Assembly (NCBI GenBank): GCA_016932415.1
Contig: JAFGCX010000035.1
Location: 1-64,000 of the forward strand
Direction: 5' to 3'
Source: Candidatus Krumholzibacteriota bacterium
GTDB taxonomy: Bacteria; Krumholzibacteriota; Krumholzibacteriia; Krumholzibacteriales; Krumholzibacteriaceae
DNA: 64,000 nt
A program made the translations under genes and the position numbers. The notes under the pieces are model-generated. The model did not search any database, was not told where the DNA came from, and worked only from the letters and a program-made list of their open reading frames with translations. This document shows positions 32,993 through 44,000 of the stretch, one piece after another (positions within the stretch are counted from its first letter, which is position 1; each line of letters begins with the position of its first letter).

Positions 32993-35758
32993 ATGAGTCG
33001 ATTCCGGGTATCCCTCCCCCTGCTGAAGGGGTATTTTTGTCTTTTTCTGGCCTTTGCCATTCTCCTTCCATCCTCCGCGGCAGCCCAGAAAAAGGGACGG
33101 CTGGCAGGCAAGGTCATCGATATACTCAGCAAAAAACCGGTAAAAGAGGCACTTGTCGCGATCCAGGGAACGACTCTCAGCACCCTGACAGATGAAAAGG
33201 GCCACTTTTCATTCGATCTTTCAGAGGGGAAGGTCTCGATTTCCGTATACCACCAGGAATATTTCGTCTCCAACTACCAGGACCTCGAGATATCGAAGGG
33301 CCGTATCACAACATATGAATGCGAGCTCGTCCCCGGCGACCCCGGCCATAATATTTTCTTTTCAATGGGGGGAATAAATGTCCTCGAATCGCGCGAACTG
33401 ATCCCGGAAGAGATAGAGACGGTGCACATGATCTCGAGCGCCGAGATCGAGCACCAGCTCTCGACGAACCTCGGTGACATACTCGATATAATACCTGGGG
33501 TGGAGAGAAACGCCCCGCCGGGGCTTTCGAAGAAGACCCAGGTCGGTCTGAGGGGCACAGCCGATATCGTTGAAAACCAGAGCCTCGCCCTCGCTGGGAC
33601 GAAGATCGTCCTTGACGATATCACCCTCTCGAACAACGCCAACCTCCAGACCGGCACAGGGACGGCGACATCAGTGACGTCGTCGACCGCGGGAAGCGGT
33701 ATCGACCTCAGGACGATCCCCGCCGACAATATAGAAAGTGTCGAGGTGATCACCGGAGTCCCTTCGGTCGAATACGGGGATGTCACAAGCGGTATAGTCA
33801 GGGTGAAGACGAAATCGGGGAGGGTGCCTCACAGGTTGAAGATAAAATCGAACCCCGATACGAAAGAGGGGAATATCAACGGCGGATTCATGATCGGCGG
33901 AACGAATATCACATATAATGCCAACACGGCGTACAGCCAGAGGGATATCAGGCGAGACGGAGACGAATATGTCAGGTACGGAGGGCAGCTGTCGATCAGG
34001 AACGAGCTGATGGACAAACGCCTCAAGATAATGAACAAGCTCTATTACACCGGAGTCCACGACGAGAACGACCTCGACCAGGATGATCCACTTTCAATGG
34101 AACAGAAGAACAGGGACAAGACGTTTATTTACGGGCATACTGTCGATTATGAGGCGAAGGATGACCTGAAACTCGAATGGAACGCAAATATCAGCTATAC
34201 GAAACGGGACAGTTACTATCAGAGGTTGACCGGCGCCGATACGAGGATCATTACTGACGAGACCGAACCGGGGACTTACGAAGGCATCTTCGGCGCGGGA
34301 TCGTACCTTTCGCGGATATGGACCAAAGGAGAAGAGTGGAATTTCAGCGCCAAATCGAATCTCCGGTGGGATTTCAATCTGATCGACCACGACAACTCCC
34401 TTCTTGTCGGAGCGGAGTATACATTCGATGACAACGTCGGAGAGGGAAAGATCTTCGATCCGCTCTATCCGCCGGGAGGCGCTACCGGTCGCAGGCCTCT
34501 TTCATTCGACGCTGTACCGGCCCTTCAGACAGCAAGCCTCTATATCGAAGATGAGATCGGTGGTTCGTTCCGGATGCGTCCGTGGAACCTCAATCTCGGT
34601 TTCAGGTATGAGATGTATACGCCGTTCAAGCTCCATCTCGACGGTATTTTCAACGAAAAGGGTGTCGTCGAATCGAAGAACGGGACGTATCTCAATCCCA
34701 GGGTAAGATTTAAATATGAACTGGCTGACAATTCCCAGGTAAGGCTGAGCTGGGGAAAGTCCTCGAAGATGTCGCCTATGACTAACATATTCCAGGGGCC
34801 GACATATATCGACGTGATTGAATTAAACACGACACCCCCGCCGGACTCCGTTCCGTTGATTACGACCTATGTCTATAACTATGATAACTCGCGACTGATG
34901 GGATACCAGGATGAAAAGTTCGAAGGTTCTTTCGACCAGAAGATAGGTCCTCTCGGCATAATCCTCACTGGTTTTTATACTTCATCGAGCAAGATGCCGC
35001 GAAGCCAGGATTCCCCCGTGATGATAGAGAGGTATTCGTGGTCAGACTGGCCGGATCCGGAAAGTGCCGTACCAATCGATACAATATATACCGACAATAA
35101 TGCCTATTACAAGAATGTAGGATGGTACGAGAATTACGGGCTGGAATTCCAGCTCTACACGAAGAGGATCGAGAAGCTCTCGACCGTATTCCGCGTGAAC
35201 GGTTCCCTCTACAGGTCAAGGTCGGGATCTGACGGGATATATATGTCAAGCCCAAGGCCTAACCTTGCGCTCGACAGGACTATCTATCCTTTCTATGAAT
35301 ATATCGACAAGGAGAGGGACAAGATGGTGATCAGCTACAGCGCCGACTGGCTGATCAAGAGACTCGGCATGTGGGTGACCTTCTTTGTCCAGCATACAGC
35401 GCTCGACAGGAGAAAGGACGCGATCGACCCGAACGCCAGCGCCACGGGGTATTACGACCCGATCGAAAACAGGTATATATCGATCTCTTCGGACCTTTCG
35501 ACCGAGCTCGGGCTTGACAGGACGATCGACGATGAGGATATCATCTGGTACAGTAAACCGGGAGACCGGTTCCTCTTTAACATCAATGTGACAAAATCAG
35601 TGGGCCGTTCGGCGGAGATATCGATGTTCGTCCATAACGTTTTCGATGACGCTGCCTATTTTCTCAATAGGCAGGAATCTATGGAGGCAAGAAATCACAG
35701 GATATTCTACGGCGTGGAGTTCAGCATGATGCTGAACGATCTTTTCCGCAAATTTTAG
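32993..35758 (+). CDS. TonB-dependent outer-membrane receptor with carboxypeptidase-like N-domain
   Basis: 921 aa with a signal peptide (cleavage near SSAAAQ). A CarboxypepD_reg-like domain follows (about 37-115; GRLAGKVIDILSKKPVKEALVAI, TDEKGHFSFDL). The plug domain is about 140-270 (STNLGDILDIIPGVE, GLRGTADI, SVEVITGVPSVEYGDVTSGIV). A large beta-barrel runs to the end, finishing with VEFSMMLNDLFRKF (aromatic C-terminus). It is the usual architecture for SusC/TonB-type import in Bacteroidetes and relatives; the substrate is unknown. It is the first gene of a three-gene cluster with a DUF4876-type lipoprotein and a second barrel. tonB, exbB and exbD are not in the window. Confidence 0.9.
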   Translation: MSRFRVSLPLLKGYFCLFLAFAILLPSSAAAQKKGRLAGKVIDILSKKPVKEALVAIQGTTLSTLTDEKGHFSFDLSEGKVSISVYHQEYFVSNYQDLEISKGRITTYECELVPGDPGHNIFFSMGGINVLESRELIPEEIETVHMISSAEIEHQLSTNLGDILDIIPGVERNAPPGLSKKTQVGLRGTADIVENQSLALAGTKIVLDDITLSNNANLQTGTGTATSVTSSTAGSGIDLRTIPADNIESVEVITGVPSVEYGDVTSGIVRVKTKSGRVPHRLKIKSNPDTKEGNINGGFMIGGTNITYNANTAYSQRDIRRDGDEYVRYGGQLSIRNELMDKRLKIMNKLYYTGVHDENDLDQDDPLSMEQKNRDKTFIYGHTVDYEAKDDLKLEWNANISYTKRDSYYQRLTGADTRIITDETEPGTYEGIFGAGSYLSRIWTKGEEWNFSAKSNLRWDFNLIDHDNSLLVGAEYTFDDNVGEGKIFDPLYPPGGATGRRPLSFDAVPALQTASLYIEDEIGGSFRMRPWNLNLGFRYEMYTPFKLHLDGIFNEKGVVESKNGTYLNPRVRFKYELADNSQVRLSWGKSSKMSPMTNIFQGPTYIDVIELNTTPPPDSVPLITTYVYNYDNSRLMGYQDEKFEGSFDQKIGPLGIILTGFYTSSSKMPRSQDSPVMIERYSWSDWPDPESAVPIDTIYTDNNAYYKNVGWYENYGLEFQLYTKRIEKLSTVFRVNGSLYRSRSGSDGIYMSSPRPNLALDRTIYPFYEYIDKERDKMVISYSADWLIKRLGMWVTFFVQHTALDRRKDAIDPNASATGYYDPIENRYISISSDLSTELGLDRTIDDEDIIWYSKPGDRFLFNINVTKSVGRSAEISMFVHNVFDDAAYFLNRQESMEARNHRIFYGVEFSMMLNDLFRKF

Positions 35759-35776
35759 GTGAACCGAGGTGGCGAA

Positions 35777-36919
35777 GTGAAACGAATAGCGTTGATTCTG
35801 ATGGCAGCTGCAGCTCTTACTATTTCCTGCGCCAACGAAAGACCCGATATGATCGACGGGGGGGGAATGATCCTGGTAACGGTTGTCGATACCTCCGGGG
35901 TCGTTTCCGGCAGTTCTCCCGAAAATCCTGTCGTTCTTGGGGAGGCTAACGTGATCGTACAGGCCAGGACTCACGTCTACTCCAGCGAGGTAATGACAGG
36001 CGAGGAAGGCGATGCCGCCTTCCCTTTTCTTCCTTCAGGAGAATATTCGGTAATAGCGAGAAAAGAACTCGTTTTCGGAGCGCAGAAAAAGATCTTCTCC
36101 GGATATGCAGATATAACGGTCGAGGGGAGCAATACGATCGAGGACACGATTTACACCACTTCAGCGACCGTGACAGATGGCCTGATAATAAACGAGGTGT
36201 TCTATTGCGGGTCAGACAGGTCAAAATATTACTTCTATGACCAGTTCGTCGAGCTTTACAATCCTACCGCCGATACTCTCTATCTCGACGGCGTGATCCT
36301 GACGAGAAACTCTCCCTCCGACCGCGATGAGATCGAGGATATAGACGTTGTAAGGGCGACATACGCCTTCCAGTTCCCAGGGACCCCGGTGACAGGGAGG
36401 GAATATCCCATAGCTCCCGGAAAATACCTCGTGATCGCCGCCGACGCTATCGACCATACCCAGTACGCCGACAACAGCATCGACCTCTCAGGCGCCGACT
36501 GGGAGTGCGTCAACTTTCTCGGGCACGACTATGATGTCCCCGGCGTGCCTAATCTGACAAGCATACATCCCGAGAGCGGGACCGATTATATGATCAACCT
36601 CTCGCATGAAGCGGTAGTTATCACTACCGGAGAGGAATGGGACTGGGAGATATATATCAACAGCGCCGGATACGAGAGCATCAGATTGACGATGCCGCTG
36701 AGCACGGTGATCGACGGGGTCGAATATGCCTCCAGTGCCGATAATGTGAAGGAACTGACAGTCCGCGTCGACGCGGGGTTCGCCGGCATAGGATGCAGCA
36801 AGTACAGCGGCCAGTCGACCGAGAGAGGCGAGGTGGGAGTAGATACGAACAATTCGACGTTCGATTTCATTCTTCTTCCAAGGCCGACTCCCGGGTACTC
36901 GCATCTCGATGAGGAATAG
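35777..36919 (+). CDS. DUF4876-type lipoprotein partner of the TonB receptor
   Basis: 380 aa from the GTG at 35777 with GAGGTGG upstream; it starts 18 bases after the receptor stop. The lipobox is LTISC (Cys18). It matches what I recall of DUF4876: an N-terminal regulatory-like beta domain (MILVTVVDTSG, ANVIVQARTHVY, FPFLPSGEYSVIARK, about 25-130). A lamin-tail-like domain follows, with LIINEVFYCGS (about 135), DQFVELYNPTADTLYLDGVIL, and later VIDGVEYASS and GCSKYSGQST. In Bacteroidetes such proteins are encoded next to a TonB receptor and an outer-membrane barrel, as here. It is probably a surface-exposed substrate-binding subunit; ligand unknown. Confidence 0.7.
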   Translation: MKRIALILMAAAALTISCANERPDMIDGGGMILVTVVDTSGVVSGSSPENPVVLGEANVIVQARTHVYSSEVMTGEEGDAAFPFLPSGEYSVIARKELVFGAQKKIFSGYADITVEGSNTIEDTIYTTSATVTDGLIINEVFYCGSDRSKYYFYDQFVELYNPTADTLYLDGVILTRNSPSDRDEIEDIDVVRATYAFQFPGTPVTGREYPIAPGKYLVIAADAIDHTQYADNSIDLSGADWECVNFLGHDYDVPGVPNLTSIHPESGTDYMINLSHEAVVITTGEEWDWEIYINSAGYESIRLTMPLSTVIDGVEYASSADNVKELTVRVDAGFAGIGCSKYSGQSTERGEVGVDTNNSTFDFILLPRPTPGYSHLDEE

Positions 36920-36962
36920 ATAAGAAGACAGGCATTAAAAAAATGAAGGGATAGAGGGCGTC

Positions 36963-38438
36963 GTGAGAATATTTGCGATGAGAACAAAAATATCTGCGGT
37001 CCTCCTGACGGTTTTTGTCTCCACCTTTGCCGCTGGAGCCGGAGCTGACGAGTTGAGGGTATCGACGCTGGCCGGGGCATCACTCGTCATTATCGACAGG
37101 GACACGGAGATCAATCCTTACGATTTCGGTAGGAATCCTGCCTGGATCCTTTCAGACATGGAATATTCCTATATCAGGTTTTTCTCGGGGTTGGAGGAGA
37201 TCTCGGGCAACCTTCGCCGCAATTACGATCCGGGCCTGCAGACCGATCTTTACGCGGGGTTCCAGGGGATCAAGAAGCTCGGTGAGCGACACGCGGCCAG
37301 GGGAAGATTCGATTACCGCCGTCTCTGGCAGCGGGACGTATATCACAGCCTGGAGAAGGACCAGTACAACGACCCGTTCTATCTTACCGATCTCAATAAA
37401 GGAAATTTTGAATATTACGGTCCGACAACGAGCGTCGACTATGCCTACCGGATATCCGACAGGATTTTTCTGGGAGGAGGATTCGATTACGAAATAGATA
37501 CAGGGTTGAAACAGGAATATACGAGGCCCGAACTGGTGCATAACTACTTTCGCGGTAATCTAGGGGTAGTATGGGAAGCGAATGAAAAATATCAGTTCGG
37601 AATGATCTACAGGCCGACAAGGCTTCAGAACAAGACTTATTTCGATGACACGGACGAGGGAATAGACAACCTCATACACGCGTATATCGGCGACGGCATT
37701 TATGAGACTCGGAATTTCGGATCGTACACCGTTGCCGAGGTCATGTACGGGCATGAAGCGGTAGCGCAAATCTTCCGCAGGGGTGAGGCGATAAAGGCCG
37801 GGCTTACCGCGGCATATTCGTTCGGGGAGAATGATGTAACTTTCGGTTCCTCGACACAGTACAAAAAGTTCCACTGGGAAGAAAACAGGTTCGACATACA
37901 GATGAAGGGAAGATGGACCGGGGAGTCTCCATTGTCGGTCGGCGCGAGCGCGAGGTATTTCCATGCCGACGGCTGGGCGACGCGGCCGGAGATCTCAAAC
38001 AACGTGATCGTCTATGAAACGCCGTTCTCATTCATTGAAGCGGGAATCGGAGGGGCGTACACCTTCAAAGCGTCAGACCTCACCCTGGCCGCAGAATACC
38101 ACGTCAGGCTTTACGACGCCAAGGTCAGCGATTACAGCGGGGGATTCCACAGGGAAAGCACCGTGACGACCAATACGGGAAAGGTATCCCTTGAGAAGAG
38201 ATTTTTGAATGTATACTCGATACGCACCGGGTTCGAATATATCGATTATCCTGTAGACAGGTGGCTCAAGCTGCCGCAGAACATAGATATCATGAAGTTT
38301 ACGGCGGGGGGCGGATATTATATCAGGGGATGGGAGATCGATCTTCATCTCGAGTATGAGGACTGGTCGAAGGATGACCTTGACGTGGGCAGGCGCGGGC
38401 TTGGCGCGATCGTCTGGTTCACGAAGATAGTGGAATGA
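36963..38438 (+). CDS. Outer-membrane beta-barrel protein of the TonB cluster (DUF6850-like?)
   Basis: 491 aa from the GTG at 36963, with GAGGG 4 bases upstream; the later ATG has no site. The signal peptide ends near GAGADE. Many alternating strands follow: RGRFDYRRLWQRDVYHS, TSVDYAYRI, FRGNLGVVWEANEKYQFGMIYRP, ADEYHVRLY-type repeats, and WEIDLHLEYEDW...GAIVWF near the end, consistent with a 16-or-more-strand barrel. Position after receptor and DUF4876 gene matches the DUF6850 partner known from Bacteroidetes; I assign that name from context more than from sequence. Probably involved in the same uptake or export process. Confidence 0.6.
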   Translation: MRIFAMRTKISAVLLTVFVSTFAAGAGADELRVSTLAGASLVIIDRDTEINPYDFGRNPAWILSDMEYSYIRFFSGLEEISGNLRRNYDPGLQTDLYAGFQGIKKLGERHAARGRFDYRRLWQRDVYHSLEKDQYNDPFYLTDLNKGNFEYYGPTTSVDYAYRISDRIFLGGGFDYEIDTGLKQEYTRPELVHNYFRGNLGVVWEANEKYQFGMIYRPTRLQNKTYFDDTDEGIDNLIHAYIGDGIYETRNFGSYTVAEVMYGHEAVAQIFRRGEAIKAGLTAAYSFGENDVTFGSSTQYKKFHWEENRFDIQMKGRWTGESPLSVGASARYFHADGWATRPEISNNVIVYETPFSFIEAGIGGAYTFKASDLTLAAEYHVRLYDAKVSDYSGGFHRESTVTTNTGKVSLEKRFLNVYSIRTGFEYIDYPVDRWLKLPQNIDIMKFTAGGGYYIRGWEIDLHLEYEDWSKDDLDVGRRGLGAIVWFTKIVE

Positions 38439-38623
38439 AGCGCGGGAGGCCGGGAATGTGGATATCCGTTCATCAGCGGCCAGACGGGCCGCGCCGGCGC
38501 ATGATTTGGATCAGAGAAGTTACAGGTTTTATTTATTGTATTCCGAGAGGGGGTGATCGATTTTCCGGGGGACTAAATTCAGATTTATACAGGTTCTGAT
38601 ACAACAGCACAGGAGGTGCACAA

Positions 38624-40837
38624 ATGAACAGACTATTCGCTGTTTGTATCGCTTTCGTCCTGATCTTCTCCGCGGGGTCTGCCAGCGCCCAGTGGAATGT
38701 CGAATACATGCAGGATCCGGACATCGACTTTAACGGAGTATGCTTTCCTTCCTCGACGGTGGGATACGCTGTAGGCTCCGGAGGCGCCATATTCAAGACG
38801 ACCAATGGCGGAGAAGACTGGATCGCGCAGACCTCACCGACAGCTCTTTCTCTTTTCGATGTTTTCTTCACAAGTACGACCGATGGATTTGCCGTCGGCG
38901 ATAATGGCGTGATGATTTACACGAACGACGGAACGAACTGGTACGTACACGCCCAGAGCCAGGTCCTGACGACGGCAGATCTTAATTCCGTCTACTTCGT
39001 TGACAGCTACGCGTGGACAGGCGGAGATTCGGAAGATATCTTCCGCAGCACCGACAGCGGCGCTACGTGGTACCTTTCCGCCGCTCTCGGATCTAACTCC
39101 GAAGTAGAGGGAATCAGTTTCGTCGACACTCTCACCGGATACGCCGCTGTCGATGGAGACATGATTGCATATACGACAGATGGCGGAATGAGCTTTACCC
39201 TTTCGTCAAGTATCGATGTCGGACCGGCCCCGTATTCGAGATTCGATATGGAAGAGATCTTTACGATCGACGATACTACGGCGATCGCGACCGGTTGGGG
39301 ATCACTCGTCGGCGCGCAGCCGACGCTGATCATAATCAGCGAAGATGCCGGAGAAACATGGGATATCGCCAACGCCGATTACCACTGGGATACTTATACG
39401 TATGGATTCGGCATCACGATGTTCGATGACGGCGAGCTTATGATCGTCGGCGGCGGCTCGGGGTGTCCGGGAATCCTCCTTCACAGTACGGACGGATACA
39501 ACTGGACCACATCGGCGGCCTTTACAGGTGAAACACTTAACGACGTCGCGGCTATTCCCGGAACGAACACGGTAGTCGCCGTTGGCGCCGGCGGATTCAT
39601 CGCCAGGTCGACAGACAAGGGATACACATGGAGCTATATGGGAACCCCCAGCTGGGGATTCGCCGGATGGCAGAAGTATGTCGCGTATGGCAACAGGATG
39701 TACGGTGTCGGCGATGGCGGACTTTTCGGCGTTCTCGAGCACGATGGCAGCAGCTGGACAGGCGAGATCCAGACAATAGCCGTCGATAACTTCGTATCGA
39801 GGCTATACGATGTGGCCGTCTTCCCCGAAGACGGTATCATCTACGCCTGCGGTTCGCAGGGATCGTTCTACAGGTCGAACGACATGGGGGCGAGCTGGAC
39901 CATGCTTGAGCATTCGTTCAGCGCTACCGACGGGTTCTGGGGCATGCACTGGTTCGACAAGGATAACGGCGTGCTTGTCGGAGAACTCGGCGGGGACGAT
40001 GTGATCTACACGACGACGAACGGTGGGGATGACCTCACACAGGTCTGGTTGAACGTCACAACCCAGCAGCTCAACTCTGTCTCCTTCGCCCCTGGAAGTT
40101 CCACGATTGGAGTGGCGGTTGGCGATAATATGGGAATCGTATACACGACCGACGGTGGAGCGAACTGGGCCGTGGCGACGGAAGATGTCGTCTCGACACT
40201 GGATGATCTCGAGGAAGTCCATATGGTGACTGCCACCGACGGATGGGCAGTCGGCGACAACGGTACGATCGTCAAGACGACTGACGGCGGCGCCAACTGG
40301 GCTCAGCAGCCTACATGGACGACCGTGACCGAGCTGAACGATGTCTATTTCAACAATCCCGGATTCGGCTGGATCTGCGGCAATGCCGGAGAATGCCACT
40401 ATACGGACGATGGCGGGACGACGTGGAACGACATCAACACAACCGCTGAAACGGGCAATGATATAAACACGATCTACATGCAGGGAGCACTCGGCATCCT
40501 CTGGGCCGGCGGCGATTATTTCGTGATGCTCACCGACGATAATCCTGTCGTCACCGATGTCGATCCGATAAGCATACCGTTCGCGCTTGAACAGAACTAT
40601 CCGAACCCGTTCAATCCTTCGACGACGATCAGGTTTACGATCAGCCAGAAGGGTTTCGTCTCGCTCAATATCTTTGACGTAGCGGGACGGATGGTGGCGA
40701 AGGTAGTAAACAGGGAAATGGATGAAGGGGATCATGCCGTGAACTTCCAGGCAAACGGTCTTTCCTCCGGCGTCTATTTCTACAGGCTTGAGACAGGCGA
40801 CGAGGTTCAGACCAGAAAGATGATTCTTCTTCGCTAG
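38624..40837 (+). CDS. YCF48/BNR-repeat propeller protein with C-terminal sorting domain
   Basis: 737 aa with the ribosome site AGGAGG and a signal peptide ending near SASAQ. About a dozen repeats of the type VGxxGxIxxTxDGGxxW (for example GSGGAIFKTTNGGEDW, GDNGVMIYTNDGTNW, GDNGTIVKTTDGGANW) make a beta-propeller of the YCF48/photosystem-stability (HCF136-like) class; photosynthesis is not implied. The C-terminal 80 residues are a FlgD-Ig-like sorting domain with EQNYPNPFNPSTTIRFTISQ and TRKMILLR. It is exported, presumably by a type IX-like system. The propeller may bind glycans or proteins on the surface. Confidence 0.85.
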   Translation: MNRLFAVCIAFVLIFSAGSASAQWNVEYMQDPDIDFNGVCFPSSTVGYAVGSGGAIFKTTNGGEDWIAQTSPTALSLFDVFFTSTTDGFAVGDNGVMIYTNDGTNWYVHAQSQVLTTADLNSVYFVDSYAWTGGDSEDIFRSTDSGATWYLSAALGSNSEVEGISFVDTLTGYAAVDGDMIAYTTDGGMSFTLSSSIDVGPAPYSRFDMEEIFTIDDTTAIATGWGSLVGAQPTLIIISEDAGETWDIANADYHWDTYTYGFGITMFDDGELMIVGGGSGCPGILLHSTDGYNWTTSAAFTGETLNDVAAIPGTNTVVAVGAGGFIARSTDKGYTWSYMGTPSWGFAGWQKYVAYGNRMYGVGDGGLFGVLEHDGSSWTGEIQTIAVDNFVSRLYDVAVFPEDGIIYACGSQGSFYRSNDMGASWTMLEHSFSATDGFWGMHWFDKDNGVLVGELGGDDVIYTTTNGGDDLTQVWLNVTTQQLNSVSFAPGSSTIGVAVGDNMGIVYTTDGGANWAVATEDVVSTLDDLEEVHMVTATDGWAVGDNGTIVKTTDGGANWAQQPTWTTVTELNDVYFNNPGFGWICGNAGECHYTDDGGTTWNDINTTAETGNDINTIYMQGALGILWAGGDYFVMLTDDNPVVTDVDPISIPFALEQNYPNPFNPSTTIRFTISQKGFVSLNIFDVAGRMVAKVVNREMDEGDHAVNFQANGLSSGVYFYRLETGDEVQTRKMILLR

Positions 40838-40857
40838 TATTAGAGTCTATATTTGTC

Positions 40858-40883
40858 GCGGGGGCGGTATTTACCGTCCCCGC
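40858..40883 (+). terminator. Strong GC-rich stem-loop after the YCF48-repeat gene
   Basis: GCGGGGGCGGTA (40858-40869) pairs with TACCGTCCCCGC (40872-40883) with one mismatch and a 2-base loop. The sequence after it is A-rich instead of T-rich, so factor-independent stopping is uncertain. Confidence 0.55.
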
Positions 40884-41032
40884 AGGAAAAAGAATAAACA
40901 GTCCGGAGTAAAGTCAAGGGGATGCCGCGGGATAGGGTAAACTGCATCAGAGAAGATCAGGAATTCTGAAGGTTTCCCGTCAATATCAGTATTAAACCGA
41001 CTTCTGAATTTCCGGGGGAGGAAGGAAGAAAT

Positions 41033-44000
41033 ATGAGAAAGAGCGTCTTGTTACTGGCGCTGATCGCAGTCCTTATGCCATTGAATATTGACGGTTCGGC
41101 TGCCGCAGATTCGATGATGGGAGAACCGATAAGGTTGATGCGTCATCCCGACATCAATAACGGGACAATAGTATTCAGCTACCAGGGGGACCTGTGGTCG
41201 GTTCCCGAAAACGGAGGACTGGCCAGGCGTATTACTGTCCATGAAGGAACGGAAGATTACCCCAAATTCTCTCCGGACGGCATGAGGATCGCGTTCACCG
41301 GCGACTATAACGAAAGAAGAAACGCCCTTTTCGTTATGCCGGCTGTCGGAGGGGTGCCGGAACCATTGACTTATCACTCCTCCTCGGCCCAGGCTGTGAC
41401 CTGGACGAGAGATGGAAAATCGGTCATATTTTCATCGGCAAGAGAATCATTCACCCGGTTTTTCAAGCAGTTTTTCACCGTGCCGGCTGACGGCGGGCTT
41501 CCAGTCGAGATCGGACTGGGAAAGGCGAGTTTCGGCACTTTTTCCGATGATGGCGCCAGGATGGCTTATAACAGGCACCCCGGGCGCTTCTGGTGGTGGA
41601 AGCGTTACAAGGGAAGTCAGAACACGGATGTCTGGATACACGATTTCGAAAAAGATACTTTCAAGCAGATAACAGATTACGAGGGTAACGACTCCTGGCC
41701 TATGTGGACGGGAGAGAAGATATACTTTATCTCCGACCGAAACGGCGATATCGCCAATCTATGGGTCCACGATCTTTCAACCGGCACGGAGAAGCAACTG
41801 ACCAGCTTCGGGAAACACGGTATAACGTGGCCTTCCATCAGTCCGGACGGCTCGAAGATCGTCTTCGAAAGAGAAGCGAGGATATATCTTTTCGACACCG
41901 GCACTGAAGAGGCAAAGGAAGTCGTCGTATACGCGCCGATCGATGACCGGACAAACATGGTCTCCTGGGTCAGCCCGCTGGAATTCGTAAGAAGCTTCGA
42001 TATCTCTCCGTCGGGCAAGAGGATCATCTTTGAGGCGCGAGGGGAGCTTTTTTCAGCTCCCGCGAAGCATGGCGATGTGCGAAACCTCACTGAATCGTCA
42101 GGATCGCGCGATTCATCCCCGGCATGGTCGCCTGACGGCAAATGGATAGCATATATATCCGACAAGAGTGGAGATGACGAAGTCTACCTGATCGACCAGA
42201 TGGGAAAAGATCCCGAGCGAAAGCTTACCTCTTCAGGGCACTTCAAGAAAGGTCTCATGTGGTCGCCTGACAGCAAGTACATACTCTTTTCCAATGAAGA
42301 TAATGCCCTTTATCTTCTCGATGCCGGAAACGGGGAAGAGACCCGGATCGTCAGGAATGAACATAGCGACATCACCACGTACAGCTGGTCGCCTGACAGC
42401 AAATGGATAGCGTATGATTTTTCCCGCCGCAACAGAAAAAGGGATATCTATTTTTACGACCTTAAGAAGAAGGAACATCATCAGCTTACGCATCATCTGG
42501 CCGACGATACCGAGCCGGTCTTTACGCCTGACGGTAAATATCTCCTGCTTATTTCCGAGCGTTATCATGGAGCGCGCAAACTCTGCAGGCTGAGCCTTCT
42601 TCCGGAAGAGAAGGAACCGTTCATTTATCCCGACGATGAGGAGATCATTGATGACGACGGGACGGACGCTATAGAAAAAGACGATGGCGACGATGAAAAG
42701 GACAAGAAAGACAAAAAGGATAAAAAGAAGGAAAAGAAAAAAGATGTAAAGGTCAGTATAGATTTCACCGGTATCGAGGAGAGGATAAGACCTGTCCCGA
42801 AGACCGGAGGGCGGATGCTGAACAACGTCCAGGCGGCCGACAAGTATTACTATTATCTTGTCCTGAGCGCTCAAAGAGTGATGATGAGAGTCACCTATGA
42901 CCTCTACGCTTTTGATACGGAAAAGTTCAAGACAGACAAGATCGCTTCGACTATTTCCGCTTACGGTCTGGCCTCGGGGAAAGAACATATCGGCATCTTC
43001 GATGGAAGCAATTTCATGATCGTCAAGGTAGGAAGCAAAGCGTCAGCGAAGAAGACCGACGATGACGAAGATAAAAGCGGCAAGCTAGAGATCAAGCGTA
43101 ACACGACGATGATGCTGGATCGCCGCGCTGAATGGGGCCAGATATTCAACGAGGGCTGGCGGGTCATCAAGTATCATTTTTACGATCAGAACACCCATGG
43201 GGTAGACTGGGATTATATCCGGGATTATTACGGAAGCCTCCTTCCTTACGTGAAGAGCCGCAGTGAACTCAATACGATGATGACCGAGATGGTCGGCGAG
43301 CTCAATGCTTCCCACCAGGGAGTGAGCGGTGGCGATGGCGAGCAGGTTGAAAGAGTACCGATGGGATTCATGGGAGCTCGTCTGTATCTCGATGAGGATT
43401 CCGGCCTGCCGAGATTCGACAGGATCTTCAGGGGGGACAAGCTGTCGATCAGAGACAGGTCCCCGCTCGACAACGAATTCGTGAAGATCAACAAGGATGA
43501 TTATCTCCTCGCGATCGATGGCGTCGAGATCAAACCGTTTGAGAATTTCTACAAGCATCTGGTGGGTAAAACGAGAAACAAGGTTTCGATCATGACTAAC
43601 GATAAGCCGACTTTGAAGGGCGCGATCGAGACGAAATTCCAGCCGATATACCAGGATATCACCCTTCAGTACAACGACTGGGTATATCAGAACGAAGAGG
43701 CAGTCGACAGGGCCAGCGAGGGACGGATCGGATATATGCATCTTCAGGATATGTCGGGATCGGGATGGACCGAATTCCGCGAAAAATTCGAACAGTACCG
43801 TTACAAGGACGCGATGATAATCGACGTTCGGTATAATGGTGGAGGCTCGATCGACACGAGGGTGATAGATTATCTCGAAAGGCGCCCATATCATATTCAG
43901 CAGTCGAGGGGAGAGTCACCGATCGAGAGGCCGACTGATGTCTTTGCCGGTGAAGTAGTCGTACTCTGCAACGAGTATTCATATTCCGACGCCGAGGTAT

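Noticed and set aside
38624-40837. Photosynthesis-related function for the YCF48-repeat protein
   Set aside because: The repeat class is shared with many exported propellers in non-photosynthetic bacteria, and the signal peptide and sorting domain point to a surface protein.
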